Below are positions 32,866 through 43,011 of a stretch of DNA of 64,000 nt, in pieces; the stretch's first letter is position 1, and every line of letters starts with the position of its first letter. The DNA lies in NCBI GenBank assembly GCA_027694045.1, contig JAQEWB010000002.1:744001-808000 (forward strand), read 5' to 3'. The notes below the pieces were generated by a model. It did no database searches and was not told where the DNA came from. It was given only the letters and a program-made list of their open reading frames with translations. The stretch comes from Bacillaceae bacterium OF18-1A. Its GTDB lineage: Bacteria > Bacillota > Bacilli > Bacillales > Bacillaceae_G. The translations under genes were made by a program, and so were the position numbers.

Positions 32866-32946
32866 TTTATCCCACTATTTGCGGGCATGAGTGAAAGCTA
32901 ATAATCAGCGGAGGATGAACCCCCACTGATTAAAGTTTCACTTTAT
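32866..32946 (+). repeat. Interspersed repeat, full copy with TTTAT ends
   Basis: About 80 bp running from TTTATCCCAC...TTTGCGGGCA to CCCCCACTGATTAAAG...TTTCACTTTAT, bounded by TTTAT at both ends. Its two ends match the inverted copy at 38699-38783; the middle parts differ. It lies in the greA-pbpI gap and folds through its GGGGG/CCCCC parts. Likely one of the short B. cereus group repeat families (bcr elements). Confidence 0.65.
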
Positions 32947-32961
32947 ACGAGTGATTTTTTA

Positions 32962-33438
32962 TTATTTTACAGAGATAATCTCTACTTGCATTTCTCCGCC
33001 TGGTGTTTGAATTGCAACTTTCTCACCAATTTGCTTACCTAATAAGCTTTTTGCGATTGGAGAATCGTTCGAAATTCTTCCTTCAAATGGGTCTGCTTCT
33101 GCGCTACCTACGATTGTGTATGCTTCTTCGTCTCCATTTGGTAATTCTTTAAATGTTACTGTTTTACCTAATGTAACAACAGTAGATTCTTCGCCATTAT
33201 CTGTAATGATAACTGCGTTACGAATCATGTTTTCTAATTGTGTAATACGTCCTTCTACGAACGCTTGCTCATCTTTTGCTGCATCGTACTCAGAGTTCTC
33301 AGAAAGGTCTCCGAAGCTACGTGCGATTTTAATACGTTCTACAACTTCTTTACGTTTTACCGTTTTTAAATCCTCAAGTTCGTTCTCTAACTTTTGCTTA
33401 CCCTCTTGCGTCATTGGGTATGTTTTTTCTGTTGCCAT
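32962..33438 (-). CDS. greA: Transcription elongation factor GreA
   Basis: A 158-residue factor that rescues backtracked RNA polymerase by stimulating transcript cleavage. N-terminal antiparallel coiled coil (about 1-77) with the acidic tip [16 protein letters not shown], then a C-terminal FKBP-like domain (about 80-158) ending with [10 protein letters not shown]. The ATG at 33438 has AAAGGAG upstream. It follows udk as in B. subtilis, but the 278-bp gap holds two hairpins, one a clear terminator only 32 bases before the ATG, and a sporulation-type promoter candidate. Confidence 0.95.
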
Positions 33439-33470
33439 ATTTTCCACTCCTTTTATATACCAATCCCCCG

Positions 33471-33503
33471 AAAAAAAGAGGAGTTCCATATGAAAACTCC
33501 CCC
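33471..33503 (-). terminator. Terminator in the greA leader
   Basis: Minus strand GGGGGAGTT...AACTCCTC stem followed by TTTTTTT (33478-33471). Only 32 bases separate it from the greA ATG, leaving no room for a separate promoter after it. Confidence 0.75.
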
Positions 33504-33597
33504 GCTTATATGTAGAGCGGAGGTTTCTAGCACTCATGCACTAGTGGAGTTGTCACATACAACCCCGTATTTCCAATTCTTCCTTATATAAAGAAGA

Positions 33598-33625
33598 TAT
33601 GTATGGAAAGTTGATATAAATATGC
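33598..33625 (-). promoter_or_regulatory. Sigma-E-type promoter candidate upstream of greA
   Basis: Minus strand GCATATT (33625-33619), 13-base spacer, CATACATA (33605-33598) closely fits the mother-cell sigma-E consensus KCATATT-N13/14-CATACAHT. Located in the udk-greA gap, ahead of greA, pbpI and yrrS. Confidence 0.5.
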
Positions 33626-33665
33626 CCTCACCTATATATAGATGAGGTTGCATGTTTCATTGTAT

Positions 33666-33698
33666 TCGATAGGGAGGGAAAAAATCCCTTCCTATCGT
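33666..33698 (-). terminator. Hairpin after udk
   Basis: CGATAGG-G-AGGGA and TCCC-T-TCCTATCG form a long stem with the A6/T6 tract in the loop. Without a T-tract after the stem it may be a weak terminator or a transcript 3'-end stabiliser for udk. Confidence 0.5.
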
Positions 33699-33716
33699 AT
33701 ATCTTTTACTATGCTA

Positions 33717-34355
33717 TTACAAATTTACCTTTTGTTCAAGAATTGTTGCAATTTTTGTCACCATAATATCAATTGCAACGTGGTTTTGTCCACCTTCTGG
33801 GATAATAATATCCGCAAATTTCTTAGAAGGCTCAATAAATTGATTGTGCATTGGACGTACAACACTTACGTATTGATCAATAACTGAATCCATCGTACGG
33901 CCACGTTCTTTAATGTCTCGCTGCATGCGGCGCAAGATACGAAGGTCAGCATCTGTATCAACGAATAACTTAATGTCCATTAACTCACAAAGACGTGGAT
34001 CTTCTAAAATAAGAATTCCTTCTAAAATAATTACATCTTTCGGCTCAACTGGAATAACTTCTTCCGAACGCGTATGCAATGTATAGTCATATACAGGTTT
34101 ATCTACTTGTTTATATGCAAGCAACTGCTGCAAATGTTCAATTAATAAATCATTATCAAACGCTAATGGATGATCATAATTTGTTTTCAAACGTTCTTCC
34201 ATCGGTAAATGGCTTTGATCTTTGTAATAATAATCTTGCTCCAGGATTAAAATGGAATGACCTTTAAAATGATCAAAAATTGCTTTCGTTACACTTGTTT
34301 TACCTGACCCTGAACCACCAGCAATTCCAATTACAACAGGTTTATTCGTCCCCAT
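33717..34355 (-). CDS. udk: Uridine kinase
   Basis: A 212-residue cytoplasmic kinase that phosphorylates uridine and cytidine for pyrimidine salvage. Walker [14 protein letters not shown] (about 10-22), the base-binding [10 protein letters not shown] segment and the lid region [13 protein letters not shown] (about 144-156) are present. Full family length. It follows trhP2 by 17 bases on the minus strand, as in the B. subtilis trmR-trhP1-trhP2-udk-greA order. Confidence 0.95.
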   Translation of the reverse strand: MGTNKPVVIGIAGGSGSGKTSVTKAIFDHFKGHSILILEQDYYYKDQSHLPMEERLKTNYDHPLAFDNDLLIEHLQQLLAYKQVDKPVYDYTLHTRSEEVIPVEPKDVIILEGILILEDPRLCELMDIKLFVDTDADLRILRRMQRDIKERGRTMDSVIDQYVSVVRPMHNQFIEPSKKFADIIIPEGGQNHVAIDIMVTKIATILEQKVNL

Positions 34356-34372
34356 TCGACTACCACTCTTTC

Positions 34373-35653
34373 TTATTGAAGTATGCTTTTGCGCATCATA
34401 TTATTCACATACACTGGTTGATCCACTTTGAATTTCACGATTTGCAACGGATGTCTCGCTGCATCTAATTCGTTTCCATCCTCATCCCAAATTTTCTCCA
34501 CCGTTTGCGTAAAGTTTTCTATTTCAGGTCCAAAGAACTCAACCTCATGTCCTGGTTTGAAGTGATTACGTTGCTCAAGCGTTACAATGCCTGTTTCTTC
34601 ATTATAATCTAACACTAAACCAGCAAAATCATACGTTGTTTTCTTACTATGATTTCCAAACATTTGCTCTTGATGTCCTGGAACCCCTTCAAAGAATGCA
34701 GGAGCCGTATCACGATTTGCACATTTATCTAGCTCATCTAACCATTCTTGTTTAAACTCAAAGTTGTCTGGATCCGCACAATACGTATCAATTACTTTGC
34801 GATATACAGTTGCTACAGTCGCTACGTAATGGATAGATTTCATACGTCCTTCTACTTTTAAGCTGTCAATTCCAATTTCAATCATTTTCGGAATTGATAA
34901 AATTAAATTTAAGTCTTTTGGACTCATTGCAAAATGAGCATCTTCTTCTTGGAATAGAGGAAGTTCTTTTGCATCTTTATGTTGTGATACTGTTTGAACT
35001 AAGTCATAATCCCAACGACAAGATTGACAACAACCACCACGGTTAGAATCACGCGCTGTCATATGGTTACTTAATGTACATCTTCCTGAGTATGCAATAC
35101 ACATTGCACCGTGGACGAATGCTTCAATTTCAATATCAACTTTTTCTTTAATTTCTTTCATTTCTTCATAGCTTGCTTCGCGAGCTAATACAAGACGATG
35201 TAAACCTTCTTCTTTCCAATACTGTGCTGCTTTCCAGTTGGATAGTGATTGCTGTGTGCTTAAATGAACCTCTACAGAAGGCGCTACACGTTTACAAGTC
35301 TCAATGATAAGCGGGTCAGCAACGATAATTCCCGTTACGCCAGCTTTTTCAATCCCTCTTAAATATTCCTCTAGCCCGTCCATATTTTCATTATGTGCAA
35401 AGATATTTGTCGTTACATATATTTTTGCTCCATATTTCTTTGCAAACTCAACGCCTTCTGCCATTTCTTCTAGCGTAAAGTTACCTGCATTCGAACGAAG
35501 ACCAAATTCTTGTCCACCTAAATATACAGCATCTGCCCCGTAATGGATAGCTACTTTTAATTTTTCTAAGTTACCCGCAGGGATTAACAGTTCGGGTTTC
35601 TTCACAATAACACGTTTGCCATCGACTACTCGTGAAATTTCTTGTACAGTCAT
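34373..35653 (-). CDS. trhP2: tRNA uridine-34 hydroxylation protein, larger U32 subunit (YrrO)
   Basis: A 426-residue member of the peptidase U32 family. In B. subtilis YrrN and YrrO (TrhP1/TrhP2) make 5-hydroxyuridine at the wobble position of tRNAs from prephenate, not a protease activity. Features: [15 protein letters not shown] start, an eight-stranded barrel pattern ([25 protein letters not shown]), and an iron-sulfur Cys set CTLSNH and [10 protein letters not shown]. The C-terminal third (about 335-426) adds the extension missing in TrhP1. It lies 18 bases from trhP1. Confidence 0.88.
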   Translation of the reverse strand: MTVQEISRVVDGKRVIVKKPELLIPAGNLEKLKVAIHYGADAVYLGGQEFGLRSNAGNFTLEEMAEGVEFAKKYGAKIYVTTNIFAHNENMDGLEEYLRGIEKAGVTGIIVADPLIIETCKRVAPSVEVHLSTQQSLSNWKAAQYWKEEGLHRLVLAREASYEEMKEIKEKVDIEIEAFVHGAMCIAYSGRCTLSNHMTARDSNRGGCCQSCRWDYDLVQTVSQHKDAKELPLFQEEDAHFAMSPKDLNLILSIPKMIEIGIDSLKVEGRMKSIHYVATVATVYRKVIDTYCADPDNFEFKQEWLDELDKCANRDTAPAFFEGVPGHQEQMFGNHSKKTTYDFAGLVLDYNEETGIVTLEQRNHFKPGHEVEFFGPEIENFTQTVEKIWDEDGNELDAARHPLQIVKFKVDQPVYVNNMMRKSILQ

Positions 35654-35671
35654 TTCCTACACCCTCCTCGT

Positions 35672-36601
35672 TTAGTAAACCGTTTCTTTAAAGAAGAACC
35701 CTGTATCTAACGGACGATTTACTGGTTGCATCTCTTCTATCTCTTTATATAAATCATCTTTCGCGTCATAATATGCATCACGATCTTCTACACATAAATC
35801 AATTGCTTTACGGTATTTCTTCGTTACCTCAATAATGTATGCAGAGCTTTTTAGTACACCGTCGATTTTTAAGCTATCAACTTCAGCTTCGATTAATTCC
35901 TCTAATTCATCGATGAAACAAATATCGTTCGGACTCATAATGTGAGTACCATTTTCATCTTCATAAATTGGATATTTATTGTTACGCTCTGGGTCATATA
36001 AGAACATATTCTCTTCATATTTTTTCTTTTCAATGTCAAGATTACGTCCTTGATACTCAAAGTAGTTTCCTACTAATGAACGCTTTGATTGGAACATACA
36101 AGTCATACCGTGAATTTGTACTTCCAGTTCCACTTCAGCATTTTCTTTTAATTCAACAATTTCATCTAAGCTCAGCTCACGAGCTAATACAGCACGCTTC
36201 GCTCCTCTTTGTCCCCAGTAGTTACAAGTGAACCAGTTTGTTGCTGTCGTTTCTGTATTCCAATGCAATTGCATATTTGGCGCTACTTCGCGAACAGCCA
36301 TTAATACCGCTGGATCTCCGAACACAATTGCATCCACATTTACTTCATTTAAAAATGCAACGTAATCTGTTAATTCTTCTACTTTATCGTTGTGGAACAT
36401 AGCATTCATCGCTACGTATACTTTCACACCATTTTCATGTGCAATTTTAACAGCTTGTTTTACATCTTCACGTGAGAACTCCCCTGCTAAACGTAAACCA
36501 AACTTTTGCTCACCGATCATTACTGCATCTGCTCCTGCTTTCGCAAGAGATTCGATATCCGCCACTGCTCTTGGCGTTACTAACAATTCAGGTTTTTTCA
36601 T
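35672..36601 (-). CDS. trhP1: tRNA uridine-34 hydroxylation protein, smaller U32 subunit (YrrN)
   Basis: A 309-residue U32 family protein, paralogue of the neighbouring larger subunit with a similar barrel (GADAVMIGEQKFGLR, VDAIVFGDPAVL, RAVLARELS). It lacks the RGGCCQSCR cysteine cluster; only one Cys near MTCMFQSKR and one at ICFIDE are seen, so it may depend on its partner for iron-sulfur chemistry. Length matches YrrN. It sits 7 bases after trmR and with it makes methoxyuridine at tRNA wobble positions. Confidence 0.86.
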   Translation of the reverse strand: MKKPELLVTPRAVADIESLAKAGADAVMIGEQKFGLRLAGEFSREDVKQAVKIAHENGVKVYVAMNAMFHNDKVEELTDYVAFLNEVNVDAIVFGDPAVLMAVREVAPNMQLHWNTETTATNWFTCNYWGQRGAKRAVLARELSLDEIVELKENAEVELEVQIHGMTCMFQSKRSLVGNYFEYQGRNLDIEKKKYEENMFLYDPERNNKYPIYEDENGTHIMSPNDICFIDELEELIEAEVDSLKIDGVLKSSAYIIEVTKKYRKAIDLCVEDRDAYYDAKDDLYKEIEEMQPVNRPLDTGFFFKETVY

Positions 36602-36608
36602 ACTTTGG

Positions 36609-37250
36609 TCACCCTCTCTTTTTACTAACAGCTACTCCATCACCAATTGGGAAAATCGTTGTATCATATCCTTCATGGTTCATAAGCCATTCATTGTACG
36701 TCTTAATACGACGGATTAAACCACGTGTACGTCTGTTTTCAATTTTCTCTTTCGTCGTTACAAGACCATGGTACATAACATTATCTGAAATAATTACGCC
36801 ACCAGGATTTAATAACGGTTCATATAAGTCAAAAAAGCGACGATATTGTCCTTTTGCTGCATCAATAAAAATAACGTCAAATGTTCCGTGTTCTTCTACT
36901 TGTTCGCCCGTTTCTAACGCATCACCGTATATAACTGAAATACGTTCTTGTACTGGGGAACGCTCTATATATTCAAGTGCCTTTTCATATCTTTCACGAT
37001 TGCGCTCAACTGTCACAATGCTTGAATTTGGAATAGCTTGCATCATACGAATACTAGAATAACCAATTGCTGTACCAAGCTCTAAAATGCTTTTCGGTCC
37101 AATTAAACGTAAAAATTGCAGCATAAATTCCATTCCAAGTCGATCCATAATCGGCACATGATTTTCTGTTGCATATTCTTCCATTTCAAGAATTAATTTA
37201 TCTTTCGGATCAATAAATGATAATAGGTACTCGTTAACTGCATCCTCCAT
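36609..37250 (-). CDS. trmR: tRNA 5-hydroxyuridine methyltransferase
   Basis: A 213-residue O-methyltransferase (YrrM). SAM motif LELGTAIGYSSIRMM (about 56-70), VTVERNRERYEKA and metal-binding FDVIFIDAAKGQY (about 123-135) with SDNVMYHG. In B. subtilis it methylates 5-hydroxyuridine-34 to 5-methoxyuridine, completing the work of TrhP1/TrhP2 encoded directly downstream. GGAGG precedes the ATG. Confidence 0.88.
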   Translation of the reverse strand: MEDAVNEYLLSFIDPKDKLILEMEEYATENHVPIMDRLGMEFMLQFLRLIGPKSILELGTAIGYSSIRMMQAIPNSSIVTVERNRERYEKALEYIERSPVQERISVIYGDALETGEQVEEHGTFDVIFIDAAKGQYRRFFDLYEPLLNPGGVIISDNVMYHGLVTTKEKIENRRTRGLIRRIKTYNEWLMNHEGYDTTIFPIGDGVAVSKKRG

Positions 37251-37311
37251 AAATGGTCCTCCTTATTTACATGGAGAAGTGCCTCTATGACGTCTTTTCA
37301 CACATAGAATG

Positions 37312-37349
37312 CAATAAAAATACAAGCCAGCTTTACCCTTAGCTTGTAC
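37312..37349 (-). terminator. Hairpin with T-tract in the trmR leader
   Basis: TACAAGC (37321-37327) pairs with GCTTGTA (37342-37348) and is followed on the minus strand by TTTTTATT. It is a second terminator after mltG or an attenuator before trmR. Confidence 0.5.
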
Positions 37350-37410
37350 GTCCCGTTTTGATATTAAAAACGATTCTTCTGCCAGTTTTTAACCCGATAT
37401 ATTTTACCAC

Positions 37411-37448
37411 AAAAAAGAGGGATGTGCGACCTTTTTCGCTATCCCTCC
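37411..37448 (-). terminator. Terminator of mltG
   Basis: Minus strand GAGGGATAGCG...CGCACATCCCTC stem followed by TTTTTT, just after the mltG stop. Confidence 0.75.
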
Positions 37449-37453
37449 CCATT

Positions 37454-38524
37454 TCACTGTTTTTTCGTAATATACTTTTGCTTTAATGCATTATGCTCCT
37501 CTAACGTTTTCGCATAGTACACTTCACCACTCGGTGCAGCTAAGAAATAATAATAATCTGTTTGTGCAGGTTCTAACGCTGCTTCTATTGAATGCTTACC
37601 AGAGTTCGCAATTGGTCCAACTGGCAATCCTTTCACAACATACGTATTGTACGGTGAATTCACCTTTAAATCTTCGTATAGTACACGTTGTTTATGCTTT
37701 CCAAGCGCGTATAATACAGTTGGATCTGTTTGAAGCGGCATACCTTTCGCTAAACGATTATAAAAGACACTCGAAATTTTTTGACGATCAGTAAAGCCCG
37801 TTGCCTCCTCTTCAATAAGTGAAGATAACGTTAAAAGCTGATGAACATCCCAGTTCTTCGCTTTCATTTTCGCCTCGTTTTGAACAATAATCGCATTCGT
37901 TTTCTCAAGCATCGGAATTACAATTTCCTCTAACGTCGTATCTTTCTTATAGAATGAATACGTCGCAGGATATAAATAGCCTTCTAATGGGTATTTAATA
38001 TTGCTATCAAATATTTTATCCGTTAATAACTTCGGATACTTTTGCTGCATTTTTTGAATAAATGCTTTATCGTTTAATTGACGCACAACATCATCTTTAT
38101 TCCACTTTAATTCTGTCGCAATCACTTCTGCAATTTCAGTTACTTGTGCTCCTTCTTTGATCGTCACTTTATAAAGAGCTGGACGATGTACATTACCAGA
38201 TGACATTTGTTCGATGACATCTTTAGCACTCATTGAGGGATTCAATAAATATGTACCAGCTTGTAAACTTTTGGATTTAGCTTTCGTATAAAAACTAAAG
38301 ACTGTACCGTTTTTCACAGCGCCTTTTTCTTCTAAAATTTCACCAATTTTACTTGTAGAGGATCCTTTCGGAATTTCTACTTCAATCTCTTTTTTATTCC
38401 CGCTATCAACCGGTCCTAACGCCGATGAAATATATGCATAGACTGAACCACAAACTAAGAGCAGTGCAATAATCGAAAATAAAAAAATGCGTCTACGCTT
38501 CTTTTTCACTTGATTCTGTATCAA
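37454..38524 (-). CDS. mltG: Endolytic murein transglycosylase MltG (YrrL)
   Basis: A 356-residue membrane-anchored peptidoglycan lyase that cuts nascent glycan strands. One N-terminal span (about 10-32) after a basic KKKRRR tail; LysM-like segment about 40-100; YceG/MltG catalytic domain about 120-350 with LSSLIEEEATG containing the catalytic Glu, QTDPTVLYALG and SPYNTYVVKGLPVGPI. All family motifs are present. GGAGG precedes the ATG. It is a single-gene unit with a repeat element and a 230-bp leader upstream. Confidence 0.92.
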   Translation of the reverse strand: MIQNQVKKKRRRIFLFSIIALLLVCGSVYAYISSALGPVDSGNKKEIEVEIPKGSSTSKIGEILEEKGAVKNGTVFSFYTKAKSKSLQAGTYLLNPSMSAKDVIEQMSSGNVHRPALYKVTIKEGAQVTEIAEVIATELKWNKDDVVRQLNDKAFIQKMQQKYPKLLTDKIFDSNIKYPLEGYLYPATYSFYKKDTTLEEIVIPMLEKTNAIIVQNEAKMKAKNWDVHQLLTLSSLIEEEATGFTDRQKISSVFYNRLAKGMPLQTDPTVLYALGKHKQRVLYEDLKVNSPYNTYVVKGLPVGPIANSGKHSIEAALEPAQTDYYYFLAAPSGEVYYAKTLEEHNALKQKYITKKQ

Positions 38525-38698
38525 AATATTTCCTCCTTATTTAATTGTAGACCGTATGTACACCTTTCTATACAGCACGATGTAAAAACATACCAAATTC
38601 ACTTATCTTTTTTAATAGACATCTTATTTTTCTACAATCCGTCTCATTATACTACAAAGGATTACATAGTTTCGACAAAAAATCTTTCATTTTGCATA

Positions 38699-38783
38699 TA
38701 AAGTGAAACTTTAGTCAGTGGGGTTCTCCACCCCCCACTTCGTCAATCAGGCTTTTACGGGTTGCCCGCAAATATCAGGATAA
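38699..38783 (-). repeat. Interspersed repeat, full copy (inverted)
   Basis: Read on the minus strand it runs TTTATCCTGATATTTGCGGG ... GTGGGG...CCCCAC...AAAGTTTCACTTTAT, with TTTAT at both ends, about 85 bp. It matches the copy at 32866-32946 at both ends. It lies between yrzB and mltG. Confidence 0.65.
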
Positions 38784-38786
38784 ACA

Positions 38787-38821
38787 CAAAAAAGATGGGC
38801 TGTATACACAGCCCATCTTTC
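38787..38821 (-). terminator. Terminator of yrzB
   Basis: AAAGATGGGCTGT and ACAGCCCATCTTT form a 13-bp perfect stem with T-tract on the minus strand. Confidence 0.88.
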
Positions 38822-38830
38822 CATTGCATA

Positions 38831-39112
38831 TTACTCTCCATCTTCCTCTTCAGCAAGAGTTTCGAACATTTCTTGTACCATTTCCCACTCTTCTTCAGAT
38901 TCGATTGGAAGTAATGTACCACCAGATTCTTCTTCGTTTTGCTCAAATGCCATTGCATCATAAATTTGATCGCCATCTTCGTCTACTTCACCGATTGGAG
39001 AGAAGACTACATATGATTTTTTGCCAAATTTTTCAGCATCAAACGTGAAAATAATTTGACATAAATGTTCATTTCCTTTTTCGTCTACAATTGTAATTTG
39101 ATTTTCTTCCAT
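38831..39112 (-). CDS. yrzB: DUF1292 family protein YrzB
   Basis: A 93-residue acidic cytoplasmic protein with the DUF1292 pattern (ITIVDEKGNEHLCQIIFTFD, KSYVVFSPIGE, LLPIESEEEWEMVQEMF). Length equals B. subtilis YrzB. The ATG at 39112, after AAGAGGTGA, is chosen over a GTG three codons earlier. It ends the ireB-yrrK-yrzB cluster and has a terminator. Function unknown. Confidence 0.88.
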   Translation of the reverse strand: MEENQITIVDEKGNEHLCQIIFTFDAEKFGKKSYVVFSPIGEVDEDGDQIYDAMAFEQNEEESGGTLLPIESEEEWEMVQEMFETLAEEEDGE

Positions 39113-39124
39113 TTTGGTCACCTC

Positions 39125-39538
39125 TTATTTACTGTCTAAAAATCCTTGTAAGATTACGACTGCAGCCATCTTATCGATTACTTGCTTTCGTTTCTTACGG
39201 CTCACATCAGCTGAAATGAGCAGACGCTCCGCTGCCATCGTTGACAAACGCTCGTCCCACATTATGACGTCTAATTGTACCAGCTCTCGTAGGTTTTCTG
39301 CAAATTGTTGGCATGCTTCACCACGTGGGCCAATCGTACCATTCATATTTTTAGGTAATCCTACTACTATTTTATCCACATCATACTGTTTTACTAACTC
39401 AGAAATACGATCAAAACCAAATTGACCTCGTTCTTCGTTAATTTTGATTGTTTCCAATCCTTGTGCTGTCCAGCCCATTTCGTCGCTAATTGCGACTCCG
39501 ACTGTTTTTGTACCTACATCTAAACCTAATATCCGCAT
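39125..39538 (-). CDS. yrrK: Putative pre-16S rRNA nuclease / Holliday junction resolvase-like (YqgF)
   Basis: A 137-residue RNase H-fold nuclease of the YqgF/RuvX family. Motifs: [15 protein letters not shown] (about 4-18), [23 protein letters not shown] and [10 protein letters not shown] with conserved acidic residues. Family members process the 16S rRNA 5' end. Its stop and the start of yrzB are 12 bases apart, and the gene before it ends 3 bases away, so the three are co-transcribed. Confidence 0.92.
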   Translation of the reverse strand: MRILGLDVGTKTVGVAISDEMGWTAQGLETIKINEERGQFGFDRISELVKQYDVDKIVVGLPKNMNGTIGPRGEACQQFAENLRELVQLDVIMWDERLSTMAAERLLISADVSRKKRKQVIDKMAAVVILQGFLDSK

Positions 39539-39541
39539 AAA

Positions 39542-39808
39542 CTACTCCTCACGATGATGTTTCAAATAAGACTTCACAAGCTCTTCAATTAACTCATCAC
39601 GTTCAAGCTTGCGAATAATGCTTCGAGCATCTTTATGGCGAGGTATGTATGCTGGGTCTCCACTCAATAAATAACCGACGATTTGGTTAATCGGATTATA
39701 GCCTTTTTCTTGAAGTGCATCATACACAGTTAAAAGTACATCGTTTACATGGACACTCTGTTTTTCATCTTGAATGCTAAACTTCATTGTTTTATCAAAA
39801 CCGTCCAT
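39542..39808 (-). CDS. yrzL: IreB family regulatory phosphoprotein (YrzL)
   Basis: An 88-residue cytoplasmic protein with the IreB/DUF965 pattern ([46 protein letters not shown]). In Enterococcus IreB is phosphorylated by the PASTA kinase IreK and affects cephalosporin resistance. The ATG at 39808 (GAGGTG upstream) is chosen over a long upstream extension through the gap. First gene after alaS, in the conserved alaS-yrzL-yrrK order. Confidence 0.9.
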   Translation of the reverse strand: MDGFDKTMKFSIQDEKQSVHVNDVLLTVYDALQEKGYNPINQIVGYLLSGDPAYIPRHKDARSIIRKLERDELIEELVKSYLKHHREE

Positions 39809-39884
39809 TTCAAGCACCTCACTTATATAGTAAGTATAGGGAGAAGAACTTCTCCTCTCCCTACCATTGTACACTACTATCTCT

Positions 39885-42527
39885 TTATTTTGAAACAGAT
39901 TTAACGTACTCTTGTACAAATGCTAAAGCTTCTTCAACTTGTGCTGGGTTTTTACCGCCCGCTTGCGCCATATCAGGACGGCCGCCACCGCCACCGCCGC
40001 AACGAGAAGCTACTTCTTTCACAAGCTTACCAGCGTGGTAACCTTCACTAATTAAGTCTTTCGTTACACCTGCTAAGATGTTTACTTTATCATCATTCAC
40101 AGAAGCTAATACGATAACTGCTGACTCTAATTTATTTTTCAGGTCATCCATCATCGTACGTAAGTTATTCATATCTGCAACGTTTACTTTCGCTGCTAAT
40201 ACTTTCACGCCATCAACTGTCATGACAGAATCCGTTAAGTTTCCAGCTTCAATATTGCTTAATTTCGCAGCAAGAGATTCGTTTTCTTTTTGCAATTGTT
40301 TCACTTCAGCAAATAAACCATCAACTCTTGTTAAAATATCTTTCGGATTTGTTTTCATTTTGCCAGCTGCTTCTTTTAATAGACCTACTTGATCGTTCAT
40401 TAGTTCGTATGCAGACTTACCAGTTACCGCCTCAATACGACGAGTTCCTGCACCGATACCAGACTCAGCAACAATTTTGAAAATACCGATAGAAGCTGTG
40501 TTATCAACGTGACAACCACCACAAAGTTCTAAGCTGTAATCGCCAACTTGTACAACGCGCACAACATCACCGTATTTTTCACCAAATAATGCCATTGCGC
40601 CCATTTCTTTCGCTTCTTCGATTGCTTTTTGAGAAATCTCAACATCAATACTTTCCCAAATTTTCTCGTTTACAATACGCTCAATTTTTTCTAATTCGTC
40701 AGCTTGTACTTGACCGAAGTGAGAGAAGTCAAAGCGTAGACGTTCAGAAGTTACAAGAGAACCAGCTTGATTAACATGCGTTCCTAGTACGTCTTTTAAT
40801 GCTTGGTGTAGTAAGTGAGTTGCTGTATGGTTTTTCACAACGCTACTACGGTTTTTCGTATCAATAACAGCTTTTACAGCTGCATCTTTCGCTAATGTAC
40901 CTTCTTCAACAACAACTTTGTGTAAGTTTTGACCGTTTGGTGCTTTTTGTACGTCTTTTACAAGCACTTTCACGCCATCAGCAAGAAGGTAACCACGGTC
41001 AGCAATTTGTCCACCGCTCTCAGCGTAGAATGGTGTTACGTCAAGCATTAATTGTCCTTCTTCACCTGCTTGTAAGCTATCTGTGTATTCACCGTTTTTC
41101 ACAAGTGCAACAACGTTACTTTCTGTTGCAACTGTACCGTAACCAACGAATTGACTTGCTACTTTAACTTCACCAAGGACACCACCTTGAACTTGCATAG
41201 AATCAACGTCTTGACGAGCTGCACGTGCACGCTCACGTTGTTTTTCCATTTCAGCTTCAAAACCTTTATGATCAACTGTCATACGAGCTTCTTCTGCATA
41301 TTCTTCTGTTAATTCAATTGGGAAGCCGTATGTGTCGTATAAACGGAACGCATCTACACCAGAAATAACAGTTGTTTTTTCTTCTTTCGCTTTTGCAATT
41401 ACTTCAGCTAAAATTGCTTCACCATCATGAAGTGTTTCATGGAAACGCTCTTCTTCGTTTTTCACAACTTTTGCGATGAAATCTTTCTTTTCAAGTACTT
41501 CTGGATAGAAGTCTTTCATTACTTCTCCAACAACCGGTACTAATTCAAACATAAATGGACGGTTGATGTTTAATTTCTTCGAATAACGAACAGCACGGCG
41601 TAATAAACGACGTAATACATAACCACGGCCTTCGTTAGATGGAAGAGCACCGTCACCAACAGCGAATGTTACTGTACGGATATGGTCAGCAATTACTTTA
41701 AACGCCATATCTTTCTCTAAGTCACCATTACGATATTTCTCACCAGAGATTGATTCTGTTGCGCCAATCATCGGCATGAATAAGTCTGTATCGAAGTTCG
41801 TAGGTACGTCTTGAACGATAGATGTCATACGTTCTAGACCCATCCCTGTATCGATGTTTTTCTTAGGAAGCGGTGTATATGAACCGTCTGGATTATGGTT
41901 AAATTGAGAGAATACAAGGTTCCATACTTCTAAGTAACGCTCATTTTCTCCACCTGGATATAATTCTGGGTCACTAAAGTCATTACCGTAAGCTTCCCCG
42001 CGGTCATAGAAAATCTCTGTATTCGGTCCACTTGGTCCTTCGCCGATATCCCAGAAGTTTTCTTCTAAACGGATGATGCGCTCTTTTGGAACACCCATTT
42101 TCTCATTCCAAATTGTAAATGCTTCTTCATCTTCTGGATGAATTGTAACTGATAATAATTCTTTATCGAATCCGATCCACTTGTCGCTCGTTAAGAATTC
42201 CCAAGCCCAAGTAATTGCTTCTTCTTTAAAGTAATCACCGATTGAGAAGTTTCCTAACATTTCAAAGAATGTATGGTGACGAGCTGTTTTCCCTACATTT
42301 TCAATATCGTTTGTACGAATTGATTTTTGAGCATTTGTAATACGTGGATTTTGTGGGATTACGCGTCCATCAAAATATTTTTTTAATGTTGCTACCCCAC
42401 TGTTAATCCATAGAAGAGATGGATCTTCATGTGGAACTAGTGATGCACTAGGTTCTACTGCATGTCCTTTTTCTTGGAAAAAGTCTAAAAACATTTGACG
42501 AATTTGTGCGCCTGTTAGTTGTTTCAT
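39885..42527 (-). CDS. alaS: Alanyl-tRNA synthetase
   Basis: An 880-residue class IIc enzyme that charges tRNA-Ala. Catalytic domain about 1-250 ([17 protein letters not shown]), tRNA-recognition domain to about 450, editing domain with the zinc site [11 protein letters not shown] (about 566-576) and CGGCH (about 666-670), and C-Ala domain (about 750-880) with a [15 protein letters not shown] segment. Full length. AAGGAGG precedes the ATG. A T-box leader upstream (42545-42796) couples its transcription to uncharged tRNA-Ala. Confidence 0.97.
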   Translation of the reverse strand: MKQLTGAQIRQMFLDFFQEKGHAVEPSASLVPHEDPSLLWINSGVATLKKYFDGRVIPQNPRITNAQKSIRTNDIENVGKTARHHTFFEMLGNFSIGDYFKEEAITWAWEFLTSDKWIGFDKELLSVTIHPEDEEAFTIWNEKMGVPKERIIRLEENFWDIGEGPSGPNTEIFYDRGEAYGNDFSDPELYPGGENERYLEVWNLVFSQFNHNPDGSYTPLPKKNIDTGMGLERMTSIVQDVPTNFDTDLFMPMIGATESISGEKYRNGDLEKDMAFKVIADHIRTVTFAVGDGALPSNEGRGYVLRRLLRRAVRYSKKLNINRPFMFELVPVVGEVMKDFYPEVLEKKDFIAKVVKNEEERFHETLHDGEAILAEVIAKAKEEKTTVISGVDAFRLYDTYGFPIELTEEYAEEARMTVDHKGFEAEMEKQRERARAARQDVDSMQVQGGVLGEVKVASQFVGYGTVATESNVVALVKNGEYTDSLQAGEEGQLMLDVTPFYAESGGQIADRGYLLADGVKVLVKDVQKAPNGQNLHKVVVEEGTLAKDAAVKAVIDTKNRSSVVKNHTATHLLHQALKDVLGTHVNQAGSLVTSERLRFDFSHFGQVQADELEKIERIVNEKIWESIDVEISQKAIEEAKEMGAMALFGEKYGDVVRVVQVGDYSLELCGGCHVDNTASIGIFKIVAESGIGAGTRRIEAVTGKSAYELMNDQVGLLKEAAGKMKTNPKDILTRVDGLFAEVKQLQKENESLAAKLSNIEAGNLTDSVMTVDGVKVLAAKVNVADMNNLRTMMDDLKNKLESAVIVLASVNDDKVNILAGVTKDLISEGYHAGKLVKEVASRCGGGGGGRPDMAQAGGKNPAQVEEALAFVQEYVKSVSK

Positions 42528-42544
42528 TGTATTTTCCTCCTTAA

Positions 42545-42796
42545 ATATAAAAAACTCCCGCCCCTATAAAAGGGACGAGAGTTAACTCGCGATACCACCC
42601 TAATTATGAACTGATTATACTAACAATCAATTCATCACCTCATGGTGCCGTAACGTGGCAAGACGGCAGTGATTAGCTGCTCTCAGGATTAGCTTTCTGT
42701 CACCCTTCATTTAAAGCTTCTTTCAGCCAATGGAAGCTTCTCTCTACAAATGGACTGTAACGTACTTGTTCCGTCATTGATTTAATGTATTATATG
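42545..42796 (-). ncRNA. T-box leader of alaS
   Basis: The minus strand carries the T-box sequence AGGGTGGTATCGCG (42601-42588), an antiterminator/terminator pair (ACTCTCGTCCC with GGGGCGGGAGT, then TTTTTT at 42554-42548), and a structured upstream stem region. Directly before alaS, so it senses tRNA-Ala; a GCU or GCC specifier codon is expected in stem I but was not assigned by eye. Confidence 0.9.
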
Positions 42797-42801
42797 ACTA
42801 A

Positions 42802-42830
42802 ATATAATAGAATTCTCTTAAGTTTGTCAA
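42802..42830 (-). promoter_or_regulatory. alaS T-box promoter
   Basis: Minus strand TTGACA (42830-42825), 17-base spacer, TTATAT (42807-42802), giving a transcript that starts just before the T-box. Confidence 0.75.
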
Positions 42831-43011
42831 TGTAGATAATCATTTATATTGTATTAATCACAGTTATTCTACTATTCATTCTTAACAGCCTTTTCATATA
42901 TTATGCATTCATTAGTAAATCGTACTATCTTTATGAAAATATACACACGAACTTTTCTGAATATTGTTTTTTTGTTACAATTACATTATGAATAACAAAG
43001 GAGCGATTACT

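Noticed and set aside
32796..32888. 31-codon N-terminal extension of pbpI
   Set aside because: It lies over the terminator hairpin and the interspersed repeat; the ATG at 32795 starts the basic tail and membrane span and gives the PbpI length.
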